Origin: Nitrospira sp. CG24A
GTDB lineage: Bacteria; Nitrospirota; Nitrospiria; Nitrospirales; Nitrospiraceae
DNA: 51,572 bases
Assembly: GCA_002869925.2 (NCBI GenBank)
Contig: NEWT02000022.1
Span: forward strand, 1 to 51,572
Direction of reading: 5' to 3'
Part shown: positions 1 to 9,083 of the stretch, in pieces
How the letters are laid out: each line of letters starts with the position of its first letter
Numbering within the stretch: position 1 is the first letter of the stretch
Program-made: the position numbers and the translations under genes
Notes under the pieces: model-generated
What the model saw: only the letters and a program-made list of their open reading frames with translations
Databases searched by the model: none
What the model was told of the DNA's origin: nothing

Positions 1-95
1 GAATGGATCTTGGCGAACGGAAAATACCCTCCAGTGCTTCCGAGCCTCTGAGCGATGCGAGAACGCCGCTGGCGGACTTTTTCAGCATCCGGCTA
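1..95 (-). repeat. Dispersed intergenic repeat, copy A (edge)
   Basis: The block at about 53-90 (gatgcgagaacgccgctggc followed by a pyrimidine-rich stretch and cagcatcc) recurs almost unchanged at 47967-48003 and, more diverged, at 48782-48817. Read on the minus strand the element starts with a TAG that is the stop codon of lgt (93-95), then runs CCGGATGCTGAAAAAG and on through a short CGCC/GGCG hairpin. The far part of the element is weak in this copy or lies outside the window. Confidence 0.75.
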
Positions 96-905
96 AGATT
101 TGGCCTGAATCAAGGCCCGCCGCTGATAGCCGATGGCAAGCATGACGACTCCCACGACGATCATAGGTAAGGAGAGGAGTTGGCCCATGGAGAAAGATCC
201 AAGGATAAAACCGAGGTGGGCATCCGGTTCGCGAAAGAATTCTACGATCATTCGACAGACACCATAGCCGGTGATAAAGCTCCAGAAGAGGGTGCCTGGC
301 GGCGGGGTGGTTTTGGAGATGACCCATACCAGCGTAAATAAGAACACACCTTCGAGTCCTGCCTCATAGAGTTGCGAAGGATGTCGGCAGGCAGGCCCTC
401 CACTCGGAAATACCATACACCAGTCGACATCGGTGGCTCGGCCATACAACTCTCCATTGATGAAGTTGCCGATTCGTCCGAACCCGAGCCCGATCGGTGT
501 GACGGCTGCTGCTAAGTCTGCGACCTGGTAGGTGGGAATACCCTGCCGTTGGCTGAACCAAACCAGGGCAACGATGGCGCCGAGCAGGCCGCCGTGGAAG
601 GACATGCCCCCTTCCCAGACTGCCACGATACTGGCTGGATGCTGGATATAGTAAGAAAAATTATAGAAGAGTGTATAGCCGAGTCGTCCTCCGATAAATA
701 ACCCGAATGCAGCCCACACGACCATGTTGTACACCTGATCCTTGGTCATGGCGAGGCCCCTCGACTCCACTCGACGTTTGATCAGAAAATAGGCACAGGC
801 CAGTCCGATGAGATACATCAGACCATACCAGCGAAACTGCAAGGGTCCCAGCTCAAAAAAGACCGGGCTGATGTTGGGGAAGGGGATCGCGTGCAACCAA
901 GTCAT
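93..905 (-). CDS. lgt: Prolipoprotein diacylglyceryl transferase
   Basis: Inner-membrane enzyme that moves diacylglycerol from phosphatidylglycerol to the lipobox Cys of prolipoproteins, the first step of lipoprotein maturation. The 270 residues match the family length and hold about seven hydrophobic segments. The Lgt signature GRIGNFINGELYG lies at 143-155, with the arginine at the position of the essential E. coli Arg143; His103 in MSFHGG matches the essential E. coli His103, and RHPSQLYE follows at 174-181. The gene is transcribed alone leftwards. Its TAG stop coincides with the first bases of a dispersed repeat, so the repeat probably forms the mRNA 3' end. Confidence 0.97.
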   Translation of the reverse strand: MTWLHAIPFPNISPVFFELGPLQFRWYGLMYLIGLACAYFLIKRRVESRGLAMTKDQVYNMVVWAAFGLFIGGRLGYTLFYNFSYYIQHPASIVAVWEGGMSFHGGLLGAIVALVWFSQRQGIPTYQVADLAAAVTPIGLGFGRIGNFINGELYGRATDVDWCMVFPSGGPACRHPSQLYEAGLEGVFLFTLVWVISKTTPPPGTLFWSFITGYGVCRMIVEFFREPDAHLGFILGSFSMGQLLSLPMIVVGVVMLAIGYQRRALIQAKS

Positions 906-1238
906 GAATGCCTCATGTGGCGTATTGGCAGATAATAGGTGAGGGTGTTCATCATTGCAAGCACGAGAGCGGCTCGCGAGGAATCGCTTCTAGCCCTTTC
1001 TCAGAGCCATTCCGGGAGGCCTACCGCGTTCGGCTGTTGGATTTCTGTCACGACTGTGTTGCGACCTGTGAGGAAAACGCAACGAAAAACTGATGGGCGT
1101 TCATCAACGGAACCGTGCTGTGAAAAATTTGGGGAAATGTTCAGAGTTTTGCTCTGGCATGTTTTCTGCTGAAGAGAACAGGTGAGTGTAGGTGTCGGCG
1201 ATCACATTCTTCCTATAACCGTTTCGAGGAGGTTCACC
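906..1238. other. Intergenic region, no gene seen
   Basis: Spacer between lgt (leftward) and the YtxH gene (rightward), so it should hold two divergent promoters. I see no clear -35/-10 pair, hairpin or small ORF with a convincing ribosome binding site. The short ORFs here lack recognisable composition. Confidence 0.5.
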
Positions 1239-1499
1239 ATGTCAGACCAGAAGCATACGGTATCAACGGTCGCAGCGTTGGTGGCAGGTGGGGCGGTGAT
1301 CGGAGCCGGGATTGGATTACTCTTCGCACCAAAAGCGGGGGCCGAAACTCGGCGTGATGTCGGTCGCTATGCCAAAAAAGCTCAAGTGCAAACGACTCGA
1401 TGGAGTCGGGCCGTCCAATCCGGCGTGAAAGAAGCGATGGATCACGGTAAGTCTTTCAGTCATACAGAGGATGAGAGACCCCGGATTGAAGCGGCATAA
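1239..1499 (+). CDS. YtxH-domain protein
   Basis: Small 86-residue protein of the YtxH family, a group of membrane-anchored stress or general proteins of unknown biochemical role. A glycine-rich hydrophobic segment at about 9-30 (AALVAGGAVIGAGIGLLFAP) leads into the typical KAGAETRRDV junction, followed by a basic amphipathic helix that probably lies in the cytoplasm. The ATG at 1239 is chosen because GAGGAGG lies 6 bases upstream; an in-frame extension to 1182 has no such site. It stands alone between lgt and tRNA-Leu. Confidence 0.8.
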   Translation: MSDQKHTVSTVAALVAGGAVIGAGIGLLFAPKAGAETRRDVGRYAKKAQVQTTRWSRAVQSGVKEAMDHGKSFSHTEDERPRIEAA

Positions 1500-1629
1500 C
1501 TGGATCAATCGGCTCAGTGATCAAGTCTGTGGCACACATAGCCTGGTCTCAGACTGTGTGTGCCGACAGCCGCAACCTTGACCCACCTAGACCTCGATGT
1601 TAAAGTCCCGCCACTGTGCGGCCTCTGCT

Positions 1630-1719
1630 GCCGGAGTGGCGAAATTGGCAGACGCAAGGGACTTAAAATCCCTCGGGCTTAAACCGCCCATGCCGGTTCA
1701 ATCCCGGCCTCCGGCACCA
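1630..1719 (+). tRNA. tRNA-Leu (anticodon UAA)
   Basis: A 90-nt class II tRNA. The acceptor arms GCCGGAG and CTCCGGC pair over 7 bp and are followed by discriminator A and a genome-encoded CCA. The anticodon stem AGGGA/TCCCT encloses the loop CTTAAAA with anticodon TAA at 1664-1666. A long variable arm (CGGGCTTAAACCGCCC region) and the GGTTCAATCC T-loop are present. Confidence 0.97.
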
Positions 1720-1923
1720 GAAATACGAAGTTGGGTTTGCTGCACGGCCTGCTCATTTTAACCACCTCTCCTCCTAAAGCCCTCCTGTCGTACCTACGCC
1801 TTCGCGCATGGCGACCTTACGGTGCTGCCACGTACGGACTATGGCCGGGATCGATTTGATTGAACGAGATTCAGAGTTGTTGATTGCGTCAGGAGTGAGG
1901 CGAACCTTGATTCGGATAGGTTT

Positions 1924-2310
1924 CTAGGCCCGGATGAGAAGATGATCAAGTAGAGCAGGTTCTTCCGTGTCCTTGGCGGCAGGGGGATCGATAAATTGCT
2001 TCAATCTCATCCGGTCATTGGGGCTCACCTGGATCATCTCCACAGCCACCCAGTGCTCGTGAACTCTTCTGACCTCCGCGAGTCTGATGTCTATAAATGC
2101 ATCCTCGCCTTCTAACCATAATTGGACTTTCACAAAATCCCCTGTCCTTAGGTGATCAGGGGTGGAGAGCTTACAACCACCTTCTATGCGTTCGAGGACG
2201 CATCCGTCGGCTTCAAGCTGCTTATTGGCATTCGCGAGGACACAGTCAATCGTAAACTTCGGACTATCCCACCAGGCCCACCACGTCTGTTGTTTCCCTT
2301 GATCCATCAT
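1924..2310 (-). CDS. PilZ-like domain protein
   Basis: A 128-residue soluble protein. Residues about 20-108 show the alternating beta-strand pattern of PilZ domains, including a strand-turn around LRTGDFVKVQLWLEG, a second strand IRLAEVRRVHEHWVAVEMI, and a closing helix NDRMRLKQFI. The two classical c-di-GMP-binding motifs (RxxxR and D/NxSxxG) are not obvious; GGCKLST occupies the place of the second. It may therefore be a non-binding PilZ relative. The start is ambiguous between two adjacent ATG codons at 2310 and 2307. It stands alone. Confidence 0.55.
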   Translation of the reverse strand: MMDQGKQQTWWAWWDSPKFTIDCVLANANKQLEADGCVLERIEGGCKLSTPDHLRTGDFVKVQLWLEGEDAFIDIRLAEVRRVHEHWVAVEMIQVSPNDRMRLKQFIDPPAAKDTEEPALLDHLLIRA

Positions 2311-2872
2311 CTTGTGTGGATGGTAGAGCGACGGCGACGGCGTGGCTATACCTCAAGAGGTGGGGCTTACTGAGAAGATCGTCCGTGGGCCACTGTCTAG
2401 GCTTCCTGTATTTCCTCATCGCGTAGTGAACCTGTGTATTCCGTAGGTTCGATCGTGCGCCCTCAATGAACTGACCTGTAGCCGCACCTGAAATGATAGG
2501 GCTCCCGCCGCAAGCTACCAAGTGTTCGATCAAGGAGGATAAGTAAAGTGGGGTAAAAGGGCTTATTGAGACATAGCGCACAATATCCTTGAACGCTTCT
2601 GGTACAATCGCCTGCCTGGGCGATCTGCGCACAGATAAGCGAATCTGTTGCTAGAATGAGTCTTCAGGCAGGAGGATTGTGGTGTCCCGCCAGCCATGTT
2701 GCAATGACCCGTCTTGAATAAGATGGGTGAGCGTTCTCTCACATCAATGCGCAATATGGCGGACTGGTTTTTCCTGTTCGGTTGAATGAGACTATTCGGA
2801 TGGCAAGAGCTCGATCCAACGATTGGATGAATCAGAGAAATACGAAAGCCAACGAACGAGGAGGATACAGAT
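2311..2872. other. Intergenic region, no gene seen
   Basis: About 560 bases between the PilZ-like gene and the DUF423 gene. The overlapping ORFs on either strand show no family resemblance and no good ribosome binding site. A GAGGAGG-type site near its right end belongs to the DUF423 gene. Confidence 0.5.
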
Positions 2873-3286
2873 ATGACAGGTCGGTCATCCGCGCAGCGAT
2901 TCCTGGCGCTTGGGAGTATCCTTGCGGGACTTGGCGTCGCCGCCGGCGCCTTTGGCGCCCATGCACTCAAGGACATTCTCGATCCGCCGATGCTCCAAGT
3001 ATTCGAGACCGCCACACGGTATGTAATGTACCACGCGTTTGGGCTGTGCATCGTGTCGTGGGCCATCGATCGGTACCCCGAACAGCGCCTTGAAAAGTCA
3101 GGATGGCTCTTTCTTATCGGCATTCTTCTTTTTTCAGGCAGCCTGTACGTGGTGTCCCTTGCAGGTATCCGGTGGATGGGAGCCGTGACTCCGATCGGTG
3201 GGTTGGCCTTTATGACCGGCTGGCTCCTATTAGCTTGGGGAGTCTGGCGGGATGCGCGCACTCGTTCTGTGAACCGTACGTCTTAA
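2873..3286 (+). CDS. DUF423 family membrane protein
   Basis: A 137-residue inner-membrane protein of the DUF423 family (YgdD-like; function unknown). The sequence shows four hydrophobic segments and the hallmark start of the family, a small-residue-rich first helix ending GVAAGAFGAHALK, followed by the conserved FETATRYVMYHAFGL. A long minus-strand ORF lies over this gene and is a shadow. GAGGAGG sits upstream of the ATG. There are no co-directional neighbours, so it is probably monocistronic. Confidence 0.92.
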   Translation: MTGRSSAQRFLALGSILAGLGVAAGAFGAHALKDILDPPMLQVFETATRYVMYHAFGLCIVSWAIDRYPEQRLEKSGWLFLIGILLFSGSLYVVSLAGIRWMGAVTPIGGLAFMTGWLLLAWGVWRDARTRSVNRTS

Positions 3287-3423
3287 CGGCGGTGGGGGCC
3301 TGGCAGGGATGGTGAGTAAAGAACCCCGCTCTTCCGAGCAGGGCATCCTGGCAGATCTTGGTACACGAATTGGATTGAGGTTGTCTCCCCCTGTGTGTTC
3401 AGCCAGGGTCGAACGCAATTCTG

Positions 3424-4389
3424 TTAGGGCGTGCATCCGGCTGTTCTTTTTCCGCTGATCGACCCCCAGCCTCCTTGGGAGTTCGCAAAGCTCCCTTCAA
3501 GCCGTTGTCCTTCTTTGCTGAACTGCAGACTGTCCTCTTGGACTTGACCATTCGCTTCCCAGCGTAAGTAGACGTTTTCGCCCAAGACGATCATTTCCGC
3601 GAGACCTGGCGGAGTGGACTGCGTCTGTCCTGATGGTGGAAAGAGCAGCGAGAGTTTTTGCTCTTGATGATTATGCTGATGATTATGAATGATCCATTGC
3701 CATGTCCCACAGAGCCGGGCCTGACCACGAAGCCCACGCACCCGATCCTTCCAGCTCCGTATTCGATCCCATTCATGGTGGATAGCCTGCATGGCGTCCA
3801 CTTCCAGGCGAGCGGCTCGTTCCAAAGTGGTGACCATTATAAGCTTGTCCTGATCTCCCCTGGCCCATTCCGGGGAGGCCAGTACCTCTGACAGTTCATT
3901 CAGTGTGTCATGCCAGGGTGTGTTCCCTTGTTGATCGAGCCAGGCTCTGGCTTGAGGAGAACCAACTAGTCCCTCGGTCACAGGTGCGAGCTGGCGATCT
4001 CTCACAGCCTGCCTCACGGTCCAGGCGAGACGCCAAACGGCTAGGCCGCGCATCAATCGATGAACGGCTGCAGTCAGGTCCGGCAGCAGGAGTTCATTGG
4101 CAAGTTTGATCGGCAAGGGGTTCGTCCCTAATGTCCTGGCCGCATCGCTCATCTGGAGCGCGGGGCCGATTGCTGATACAAATAAAGTGCTGGCACCCTT
4201 GTCAGACTCTATCGTGGCTAACTGATCGGAATGAGCGCGAATGATCGATGGGAAATTGGGGATGGAGCTCGAAAGGGATTCTTCCGCTTTGGCCGTGGAC
4301 CAGGTTCCGAATAGAGAGAGAGCCACTATGGCAAGGGCGAGACTGATTCGTGATAGGGCAGATCGAACTAAGCGGATGTGATTGTACAT
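3424..4389 (-). CDS. Exported protein of unknown function
   Basis: A 321-residue protein I do not recognise. Residues 1-36 form a typical Sec signal peptide (positive n-region, LALAIVALSLFG core, AKA cleavage site). The middle is alpha-helical and tryptophan-rich (WRLAWTVRQAVRD, HHEWDRIRSWKDRVRGL). The C-terminal 90 residues look like a beta-rich fold, including GTWQWIIHN and LEGSFANSQGGWGSISGKR, which resembles lipocalin-like or DUF-type exported domains only loosely. Probably periplasmic. It is transcribed away from the IS3 remnant. Confidence 0.7.
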   Translation of the reverse strand: MYNHIRLVRSALSRISLALAIVALSLFGTWSTAKAEESLSSSIPNFPSIIRAHSDQLATIESDKGASTLFVSAIGPALQMSDAARTLGTNPLPIKLANELLLPDLTAAVHRLMRGLAVWRLAWTVRQAVRDRQLAPVTEGLVGSPQARAWLDQQGNTPWHDTLNELSEVLASPEWARGDQDKLIMVTTLERAARLEVDAMQAIHHEWDRIRSWKDRVRGLRGQARLCGTWQWIIHNHQHNHQEQKLSLLFPPSGQTQSTPPGLAEMIVLGENVYLRWEANGQVQEDSLQFSKEGQRLEGSFANSQGGWGSISGKRTAGCTP

Positions 4390-4665
4390 CGCATTACTCT
4401 ACCGTGCCTCCACCCATATCCTCAAGCGGTCGCATTATTCTCCGTAGAAATCCGACAGTCCGTCCTCCTGTGGTGGTGATGTGTGCGTGGACATCGGACG
4501 ACACAACGACTGTCCTCTCTTCACACTAGTCTTAAGCGATCGGCAAGGATTTTGTTGACATGGAGCTTCTATTCACAATTTGAAATGATTCTTGATGGTG
4601 AGAGGTGGATCCGGTTGGTTGGACAGTGTAGACCATTGCTTAAGTGGCGCCCGGTGGATTGCTGA

Positions 4666-5502
4666 CTACGCGACTGTCCGCCGTGTCGTCAGATTGTCGC
4701 AGTACACCTGATCAGGCGTGCGGCCGTCACGCGCCGATGCGGTCGGGTCTGGTTGTAGAACATCAGATAGCGCTCCAATCCCTGATGTGCAGCGCTGACG
4801 GTGTCTTGCGCGTGCAAATAGCCTCCTCATATTTAATGCTCTTCCAGAGTCGCTCGACGAACACGTTATCTCGCCAGCAGCCTTTTCCGTCCATGCTGAT
4901 CTGAATGCCGTGGTAGGTTAGGCGCCCCGTGAACTTTTGGCCAGTGAACTGGCACCCTTGGTCGGTGTTGAAGATCTCGGGGCAGCCATACTGCATGATC
5001 GCCTCCCGCACCGCGTCGAGGCAGAAGTTCGTCGTCAGCGTATTGGAGAGCCGCCAGGCGAGCTACTCGGCGACTCGCCCCAGTCCAGGACGGCGAAGAG
5101 ATAGAAGAGATACATGAAGCCTCGCCGCATGGGAATGTAGGTCATATCCGCCGCCCAGACGTGGTTCGGGCGACCGATGTCCAGACCGCACAGGAGATAG
5201 GGGTAGGTCCGATGGGCCGGATGCCGTTGCGTGGTGCAGGGCTTGCGATACACGGCCGTGATCCCGATGCGCCGCATCGGGTGGTCACGGCGCCGTCCAA
5301 TGGCAGGCCCCTCGCGCCGAAGCACATCGCGTCGCATTCGGGCACCCGCAAACGGATACTGCAGATGGAGTTTGTCGATCCGCCGCATCAGGGTCAGCGC
5401 GGTGTCAGAGATCGGCCGTGGTTGGTCGTAGGCCGTCGCCCGAGAGAGCCCGAGGAACTGATATTGCCGGACGATGGGCAAGGGGTGCGTGGGATCAATC
5501 AT
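4666..5502 (-). pseudogene. IS3-family transposase orfB, frameshifted
   Basis: Remains of the DDE integrase-type transposase. The first part (from the ATG at 5502) shows LGLSRATAYDQPRP and the HVWAADMTYIPMRRGFMYL block holding the first Asp. After two closely spaced frame changes near 5082 and 5065 the reading continues as REAIMQYGCPEIFNTDQGCQ (second Asp) and GKGCWRDNVFVERLWKSIKYEE (Glu region). Further frame breaks near 4820 and 4745 precede DGRTPDQVYCDN and a stop at 4666. At least four frameshifts make it inactive. Confidence 0.85.
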
Positions 5503-5796
5503 CGCTTTGCGCTCAGGACGCCCGCCTTGCTGAGCGCGCCTTCTGAAAAATCATTCTCCAAGGCCAGTTGCCCGATCTTCGCGTGAAGCGTCTTGAGATC
5601 CGCGTCTCTGATGGAGCCTTCGTCCCGCCAAACACGCCCGCAGCTCGTGCCAGCAATTGTTGCTTCCACTCAGTGACCTGGGTGGGGTGGACGCTGAAGT
5701 GCTCGGCCAATTCCGTCAGCGTCTTGTCGCTGTGAAGGCTGCCACGGCCACCTGCGCCTTAAAGGTGGCCCCATGATTCCGTCTCGTGCGTTTCAT
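5499..5796 (-). pseudogene. IS3-family orfA (helix-turn-helix), frameshifted
   Basis: The start MKRTRRNHGATFKAQ at 5796 is the usual OrfA opening. One base is missing near 5737, after which the frame resumes as DKTLTELAEHFSVHPTQVT, the helix-turn-helix. A second break near 5612 restores SIRDADLKTLHAKIGQLALE and the stop TGA at 5499-5501, which overlaps the orfB ATG in the way normal for this family. Confidence 0.85.
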
Positions 5797-5953
5797 CGCC
5801 TCGCTCCTTTGGAGCGCCACCTCGCGGTGGCATTGGTGAAGCCAGGCGACCACTTATCATACTGTCAGAATTTCCGGAGCCCCCTCTGAGAGAGTCTGAT
5901 GACACTGCGAGAGAGTAAGGTATGGACATCTGTAAATGGGAAAGCGGTAGGCC

Positions 5954-5985
5954 GAGGCTAGTCTTTTCCTGATAAGACCAGCCTC
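5954..5985 (-). terminator. Possible terminator of the serS-tRNA-Ser unit
   Basis: A 12-bp inverted repeat (gaggctagtctt at 5954-5965 and aagaccagcctc at 5974-5985, one G-U pair) with an 8-base loop lies downstream of tRNA-Ser in the minus direction. No clear T-tract follows, so the assignment is tentative. Confidence 0.4.
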
Positions 5986-6055
5986 TTGCTACTTTGTGGT
6001 TGTTTTGGGATACCAGTACCAAAACTTTTCACGGTCATAACCCAACTCGTGCCAT

Positions 6056-6145
6056 TGGCGGAGGGGGCGAGATTTGAACTCGCGGACCCCTTGCGAGGTC
6101 TCCAGTTTTCAAGACTGGCACGTTCGGCCACTCCGTCACCCCTCC
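6056..6145 (-). tRNA. tRNA-Ser (anticodon UGA)
   Basis: A 90-nt class II tRNA. The acceptor arms GGAGGGG and CCCCTCC pair over 7 bp, then discriminator G and an encoded CCA. The anticodon stem CCAGT/ACTGG encloses loop CTTGAAA, with anticodon TGA at plus-strand positions 6109-6111. The long variable arm and the GTTCAAATC T-loop are intact. It lies 69 bases downstream of serS on the same strand. Confidence 0.97.
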
Positions 6146-6214
6146 AGATCACCCGTCACCCGCCTCGAAGCCAGTATGAATATCCTTGGAGGCGGGAAAA
6201 TACTCTCGAGTATC

Positions 6215-7501
6215 TCATTCTTTCCTGATCCGCTCCACTCCGCCCATGTAGTGGCGCAATACCTCCGGTATCAAGATGCTTCCATCTGGTTGCTGATAGT
6301 TTTCGAGGACGGCCACGAGTGTGCGTCCGACGGCCAGCCCAGACCCATTAAGCGTATGAACAAACTCTGTTTTTGCAACGTTCTTCTCGACGGTGCCTTT
6401 ATATCGAATACTGGCCCGTCTGGCCTGAAATGCTTCAAAGTTGCTGCAGGAGGAGATTTCTCGATAGTGGTTCTGGGAAGGAAGCCAGACTTCGATATCG
6501 TAGGTCTTCGCCGCGGAGAATCCCAGATCGCCGGTGCAGAGGGTGACCACTCGGTAATGAAGTCCTAACCCTTGTAAGATAGCTTCGGCATGGCTGGTCA
6601 GCCGCTCCAGTTCCTCATACGACCGTTCAGGCATTGTAAACGCGACCAACTCCACTTTGTTGAATTGGTGGAGGCGAATGAGTCCTCTGGTGTCCTTTCC
6701 ATAGGATCCTGCCTCGCGGCGAAAACAAGGGGTGTAGGCGGTATACCTGATCGGCAGCGCACTCTCAGTGAGTATCTCGTCGCGGTGGAGATTGGTCACC
6801 GGAACTTCGGCAGTCGGAATCAAGAAATAGTCTTCGTCCCTCAGGCGAAAGAGATCTTCCTCGAATTTTGGTAACTGACCGGTTGCAGTCATGCTTGACC
6901 GATTGACCAGGAATGGCGGCAGGACTTCCCGATAGCCGTGTTGTGTCGTGTGAAGGTCGAGCATATAGTTAATGAGTGCTCGTTCGAGTCGCGCACCGGT
7001 ACCGGTTAGAACAGCAAACCGTGCGCCGGAGATCTTCGCTGCACGGTCGAAATCAAGAATGCCGAGGTCTTCACCTAATTCCCAATGGCTCTTGGCCGGT
7101 GTAGTCAACACGGGCGGGGAGCCCCACCTGCGCGCTTCCTGGTTGTCGCCCGCGTCTTTCCCTGTCGGGACCGACGAATGCGGAAGATTTGGGATACGGA
7201 GATTCAGATCGGTAAGGGCTTCTTCAACATTCCGTAGTTCATCTTCGATCGTCTTAATCCGTTCGCCGACGGCCTTCATGGCCGCCATGCAGGCATCTGC
7301 TGATTGCTTTTCTCGCTTCAGCTTGGCAACCTTGTCCGACCCCATTTTTAGCTCATGGCGAAGTTGCTCGGTTTGGCTTGTCAAGGTGCGACGTTGTTCG
7401 ATCAGCGTGCGCAGCTTGTCCCAGGGGATATCGTTGCCGCGGCGGCCAAGCTGTTCCTTGGTAGCGTCTAAATTATCGCGAAGCGTGCGGAGGTCGTACA
7501 T
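6215..7501 (-). CDS. serS: Serine-tRNA ligase
   Basis: Class II aminoacyl-tRNA synthetase charging tRNA-Ser in the cytoplasm. The 428 residues match the family. Residues 1-110 form the antiparallel coiled-coil arm that grips the long variable arm of tRNA-Ser. Motif 2 appears as [20 protein letters not shown] and motif 3 as [18 protein letters not shown]. The ATG at 7501 starting [10 protein letters not shown] is chosen because this is the normal family start; an 18-residue extension upstream is possible but unlike the family. A tRNA-Ser gene follows immediately on the same strand, so enzyme and substrate may be co-transcribed. Confidence 0.97.
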   Translation of the reverse strand: MYDLRTLRDNLDATKEQLGRRGNDIPWDKLRTLIEQRRTLTSQTEQLRHELKMGSDKVAKLKREKQSADACMAAMKAVGERIKTIEDELRNVEEALTDLNLRIPNLPHSSVPTGKDAGDNQEARRWGSPPVLTTPAKSHWELGEDLGILDFDRAAKISGARFAVLTGTGARLERALINYMLDLHTTQHGYREVLPPFLVNRSSMTATGQLPKFEEDLFRLRDEDYFLIPTAEVPVTNLHRDEILTESALPIRYTAYTPCFRREAGSYGKDTRGLIRLHQFNKVELVAFTMPERSYEELERLTSHAEAILQGLGLHYRVVTLCTGDLGFSAAKTYDIEVWLPSQNHYREISSCSNFEAFQARRASIRYKGTVEKNVAKTEFVHTLNGSGLAVGRTLVAVLENYQQPDGSILIPEVLRHYMGGVERIRKE

Positions 7502-7632
7502 GATAAATATTCCCGAAAGCGGCTGAAATCTAGCATCGAGGTAGGGGTTAGTCAATCAATCGCGCGGTGATATCCACTCGGAATGCGGGGTTTCCCGTTG
7601 ACAGGAGCGGGTGGATCGAGGACGATACTGCG

Positions 7633-8646
7633 ATGCGCACGGTGATGAATCCACCTAATCCATTCGAGTCACAGCACCGAGATCTCTTAGAGCCTGCTCC
7701 CCATGTGCCGCTGCAGATGTTTGAAGATGCGACCCGTGACATTCTGAGCCGGAATGACAGTCCTGATCTGCCGTTTCGATGGAGCCTCAACCCTTATCGG
7801 GGCTGTTTCCACGCGTGCGTCTATTGTTATGCCAGACGGACGCATGAGTACTGGGGATTTGGCGCCGGGACAGATTTTGAGTCCAAGATCATGGTGAAGC
7901 GAGAGGCCCCGGCCTTGCTCAGCCGGATGTTCGAGAAGCCTACATGGAAAGGCGAATTGATCCTATTCTCGGGGAATACCGATTGTTATCAACCCCTGGA
8001 AGCCTCACTAGCATTGACGCGGAGCTGTCTAGCCGTCTGTGCTGAATATCGGAATCCAGTCGGAATTATCACCAAAGGGGTATTGGTGCTGCGTGATGTA
8101 GATATCCTGTGTCGGTTGCAGGAGGAGGCGTCGGTTCGTGTCTACTTCAGCATACCATTTTCAGATGATGAGGTCGCGCGCAAGGTTGAGCCTCATGCGC
8201 CATCAAGCCGGAAACGCTTTGAAGCGATGGCGACATTGGCGAACGCTGGGATTCCCACCGGCATCTCGCTGTCGCCAATCATTCCAGGTCTCAATGATGA
8301 GGATGTGCCTAACCTATTGGCCCGAGCGAAACAAGCCGGGGCCGTAGAGGCGGTGGCGACGCTCTTGCGTCTGTCTGGCCCTGTGGAGCCGGTGTTCGTA
8401 GAACGAATGACTGCGGCGTTTCCAGACCGAATCGCCAAAGTTATGAATCGGATTCGAGATGTGCGTGGTGGAGCGATCAGCGAGAGTGCCTTCTTCGAAC
8501 GCCATCGCGGTGTCGGCCCTTATTGGAGCATCATCGAACAATTGTTCGAAGTCTCCAGGCGCAAGGCCGGATTATCGGCAATGTGCGACGTGGCGATCCC
8601 TGATACCTTTCGTAGGCCAGGGATTGGGCAAACTGTCCTATTTTGA
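7633..8646 (+). CDS. Radical SAM protein, PA0069/Rv2578c (SplB-like) family
   Basis: A 337-residue radical S-adenosylmethionine enzyme of unknown substrate. The cluster-binding motif CFHACVYC places the three cysteines at 58, 62 and 65. The block FRWSLNPYRGCFHACVYCYA is the hallmark of the PA0069/Rv2578c group, which is annotated as SplB-like but lacks proof of photoproduct repair. The start MRTVMNPPNPF is taken because members of this subgroup open this way and GAGGA lies upstream; a GTG at 7567 would add 22 residues. Divergent from serS. Confidence 0.88.
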   Translation: MRTVMNPPNPFESQHRDLLEPAPHVPLQMFEDATRDILSRNDSPDLPFRWSLNPYRGCFHACVYCYARRTHEYWGFGAGTDFESKIMVKREAPALLSRMFEKPTWKGELILFSGNTDCYQPLEASLALTRSCLAVCAEYRNPVGIITKGVLVLRDVDILCRLQEEASVRVYFSIPFSDDEVARKVEPHAPSSRKRFEAMATLANAGIPTGISLSPIIPGLNDEDVPNLLARAKQAGAVEAVATLLRLSGPVEPVFVERMTAAFPDRIAKVMNRIRDVRGGAISESAFFERHRGVGPYWSIIEQLFEVSRRKAGLSAMCDVAIPDTFRRPGIGQTVLF

Positions 8647-8674
8647 CGCAAGAGGGCACGGAAGGGAGTAAAGG

Positions 8675-9043
8675 ATGAAACATAACCCTGGATTCCTCAA
8701 ATTGGTCAATGAGACACGAGTGCGAGTCAAGGAATCTACGGTGGCGCAGGTGAAGGCTCGGCTCGATAGTGGTGAGGCGCTGCACTTTCTCGATGTGCGG
8801 GAGGATCACGAATTTGCGATGGGTCATGCGAAAGGCGCTTGCCACCTAGGAAAAGGGATTATCGAACGGGACGTGGAAACGCTGATCCCTCATAAAGAAG
8901 AGGCGATTGTGCTGTACTGCGGAGGTGGCTACCGGTCGGTTTTAGCTGCGGATGTGCTTCAGCACATGGGCTACACGAATGTGGTGTCGATGGATGGGGG
9001 AATCAAAGGCTGGCGGGATGCAGGCTATCCGATAGCACAGTGA
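8675..9043 (+). CDS. Rhodanese-domain sulfurtransferase
   Basis: A single-domain rhodanese of 122 residues. The active-site loop CGGGYRS carries the catalytic Cys82, preceded by the family marker FLDVREDHEFAMGHAKGA (residues 38-55). It probably carries persulfide sulfur in the cytoplasm. It lies 28 bases behind the radical SAM gene on the same strand, so the two are likely one transcript, ended by the hairpin over its stop codon. Confidence 0.93.
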   Translation: MKHNPGFLKLVNETRVRVKESTVAQVKARLDSGEALHFLDVREDHEFAMGHAKGACHLGKGIIERDVETLIPHKEEAIVLYCGGGYRSVLAADVLQHMGYTNVVSMDGGIKGWRDAGYPIAQ

Positions 9044-9071
9044 TGGGACCTCGGGCGGCTGAGGTCCCATC
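9042..9071. terminator. Hairpin between convergent genes
   Basis: Perfect 11-bp inverted repeat, gatgggacctc at 9042-9052 and gaggtcccatc at 9061-9071, with an 8-base loop. It overlaps the stop codon of the rhodanese gene and precedes the ompH stop on the opposite strand, so it may end both transcripts. No strong T-tract is present on either side. Confidence 0.6.
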
Positions 9072-9083
9072 GTGGTCGGGGGG

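Larger units (their letters stand above)
4621..5868 (-). mobile_element. Degenerate IS3-family insertion sequence
   Basis: About 1.25 kb, the normal IS3-family size, with overlapping orfA and orfB on the minus strand. Imperfect terminal repeats can be aligned: the left end reads ggacagtgta then ttaagtggcgcccgg, and the right end reversed reads tgacagtatg then taagtggtcgcctgg; the left end has a short insertion. Both ORFs carry several frameshifts, so the element cannot move by itself. Confidence 0.8.

Noticed and set aside
2563-3261. Long minus-strand ORF of 232 codons
   Set aside because: Lies antisense to the DUF423 gene, which has a clear family match; the minus reading is rich in Arg, Pro and Ser as is common for shadow ORFs.
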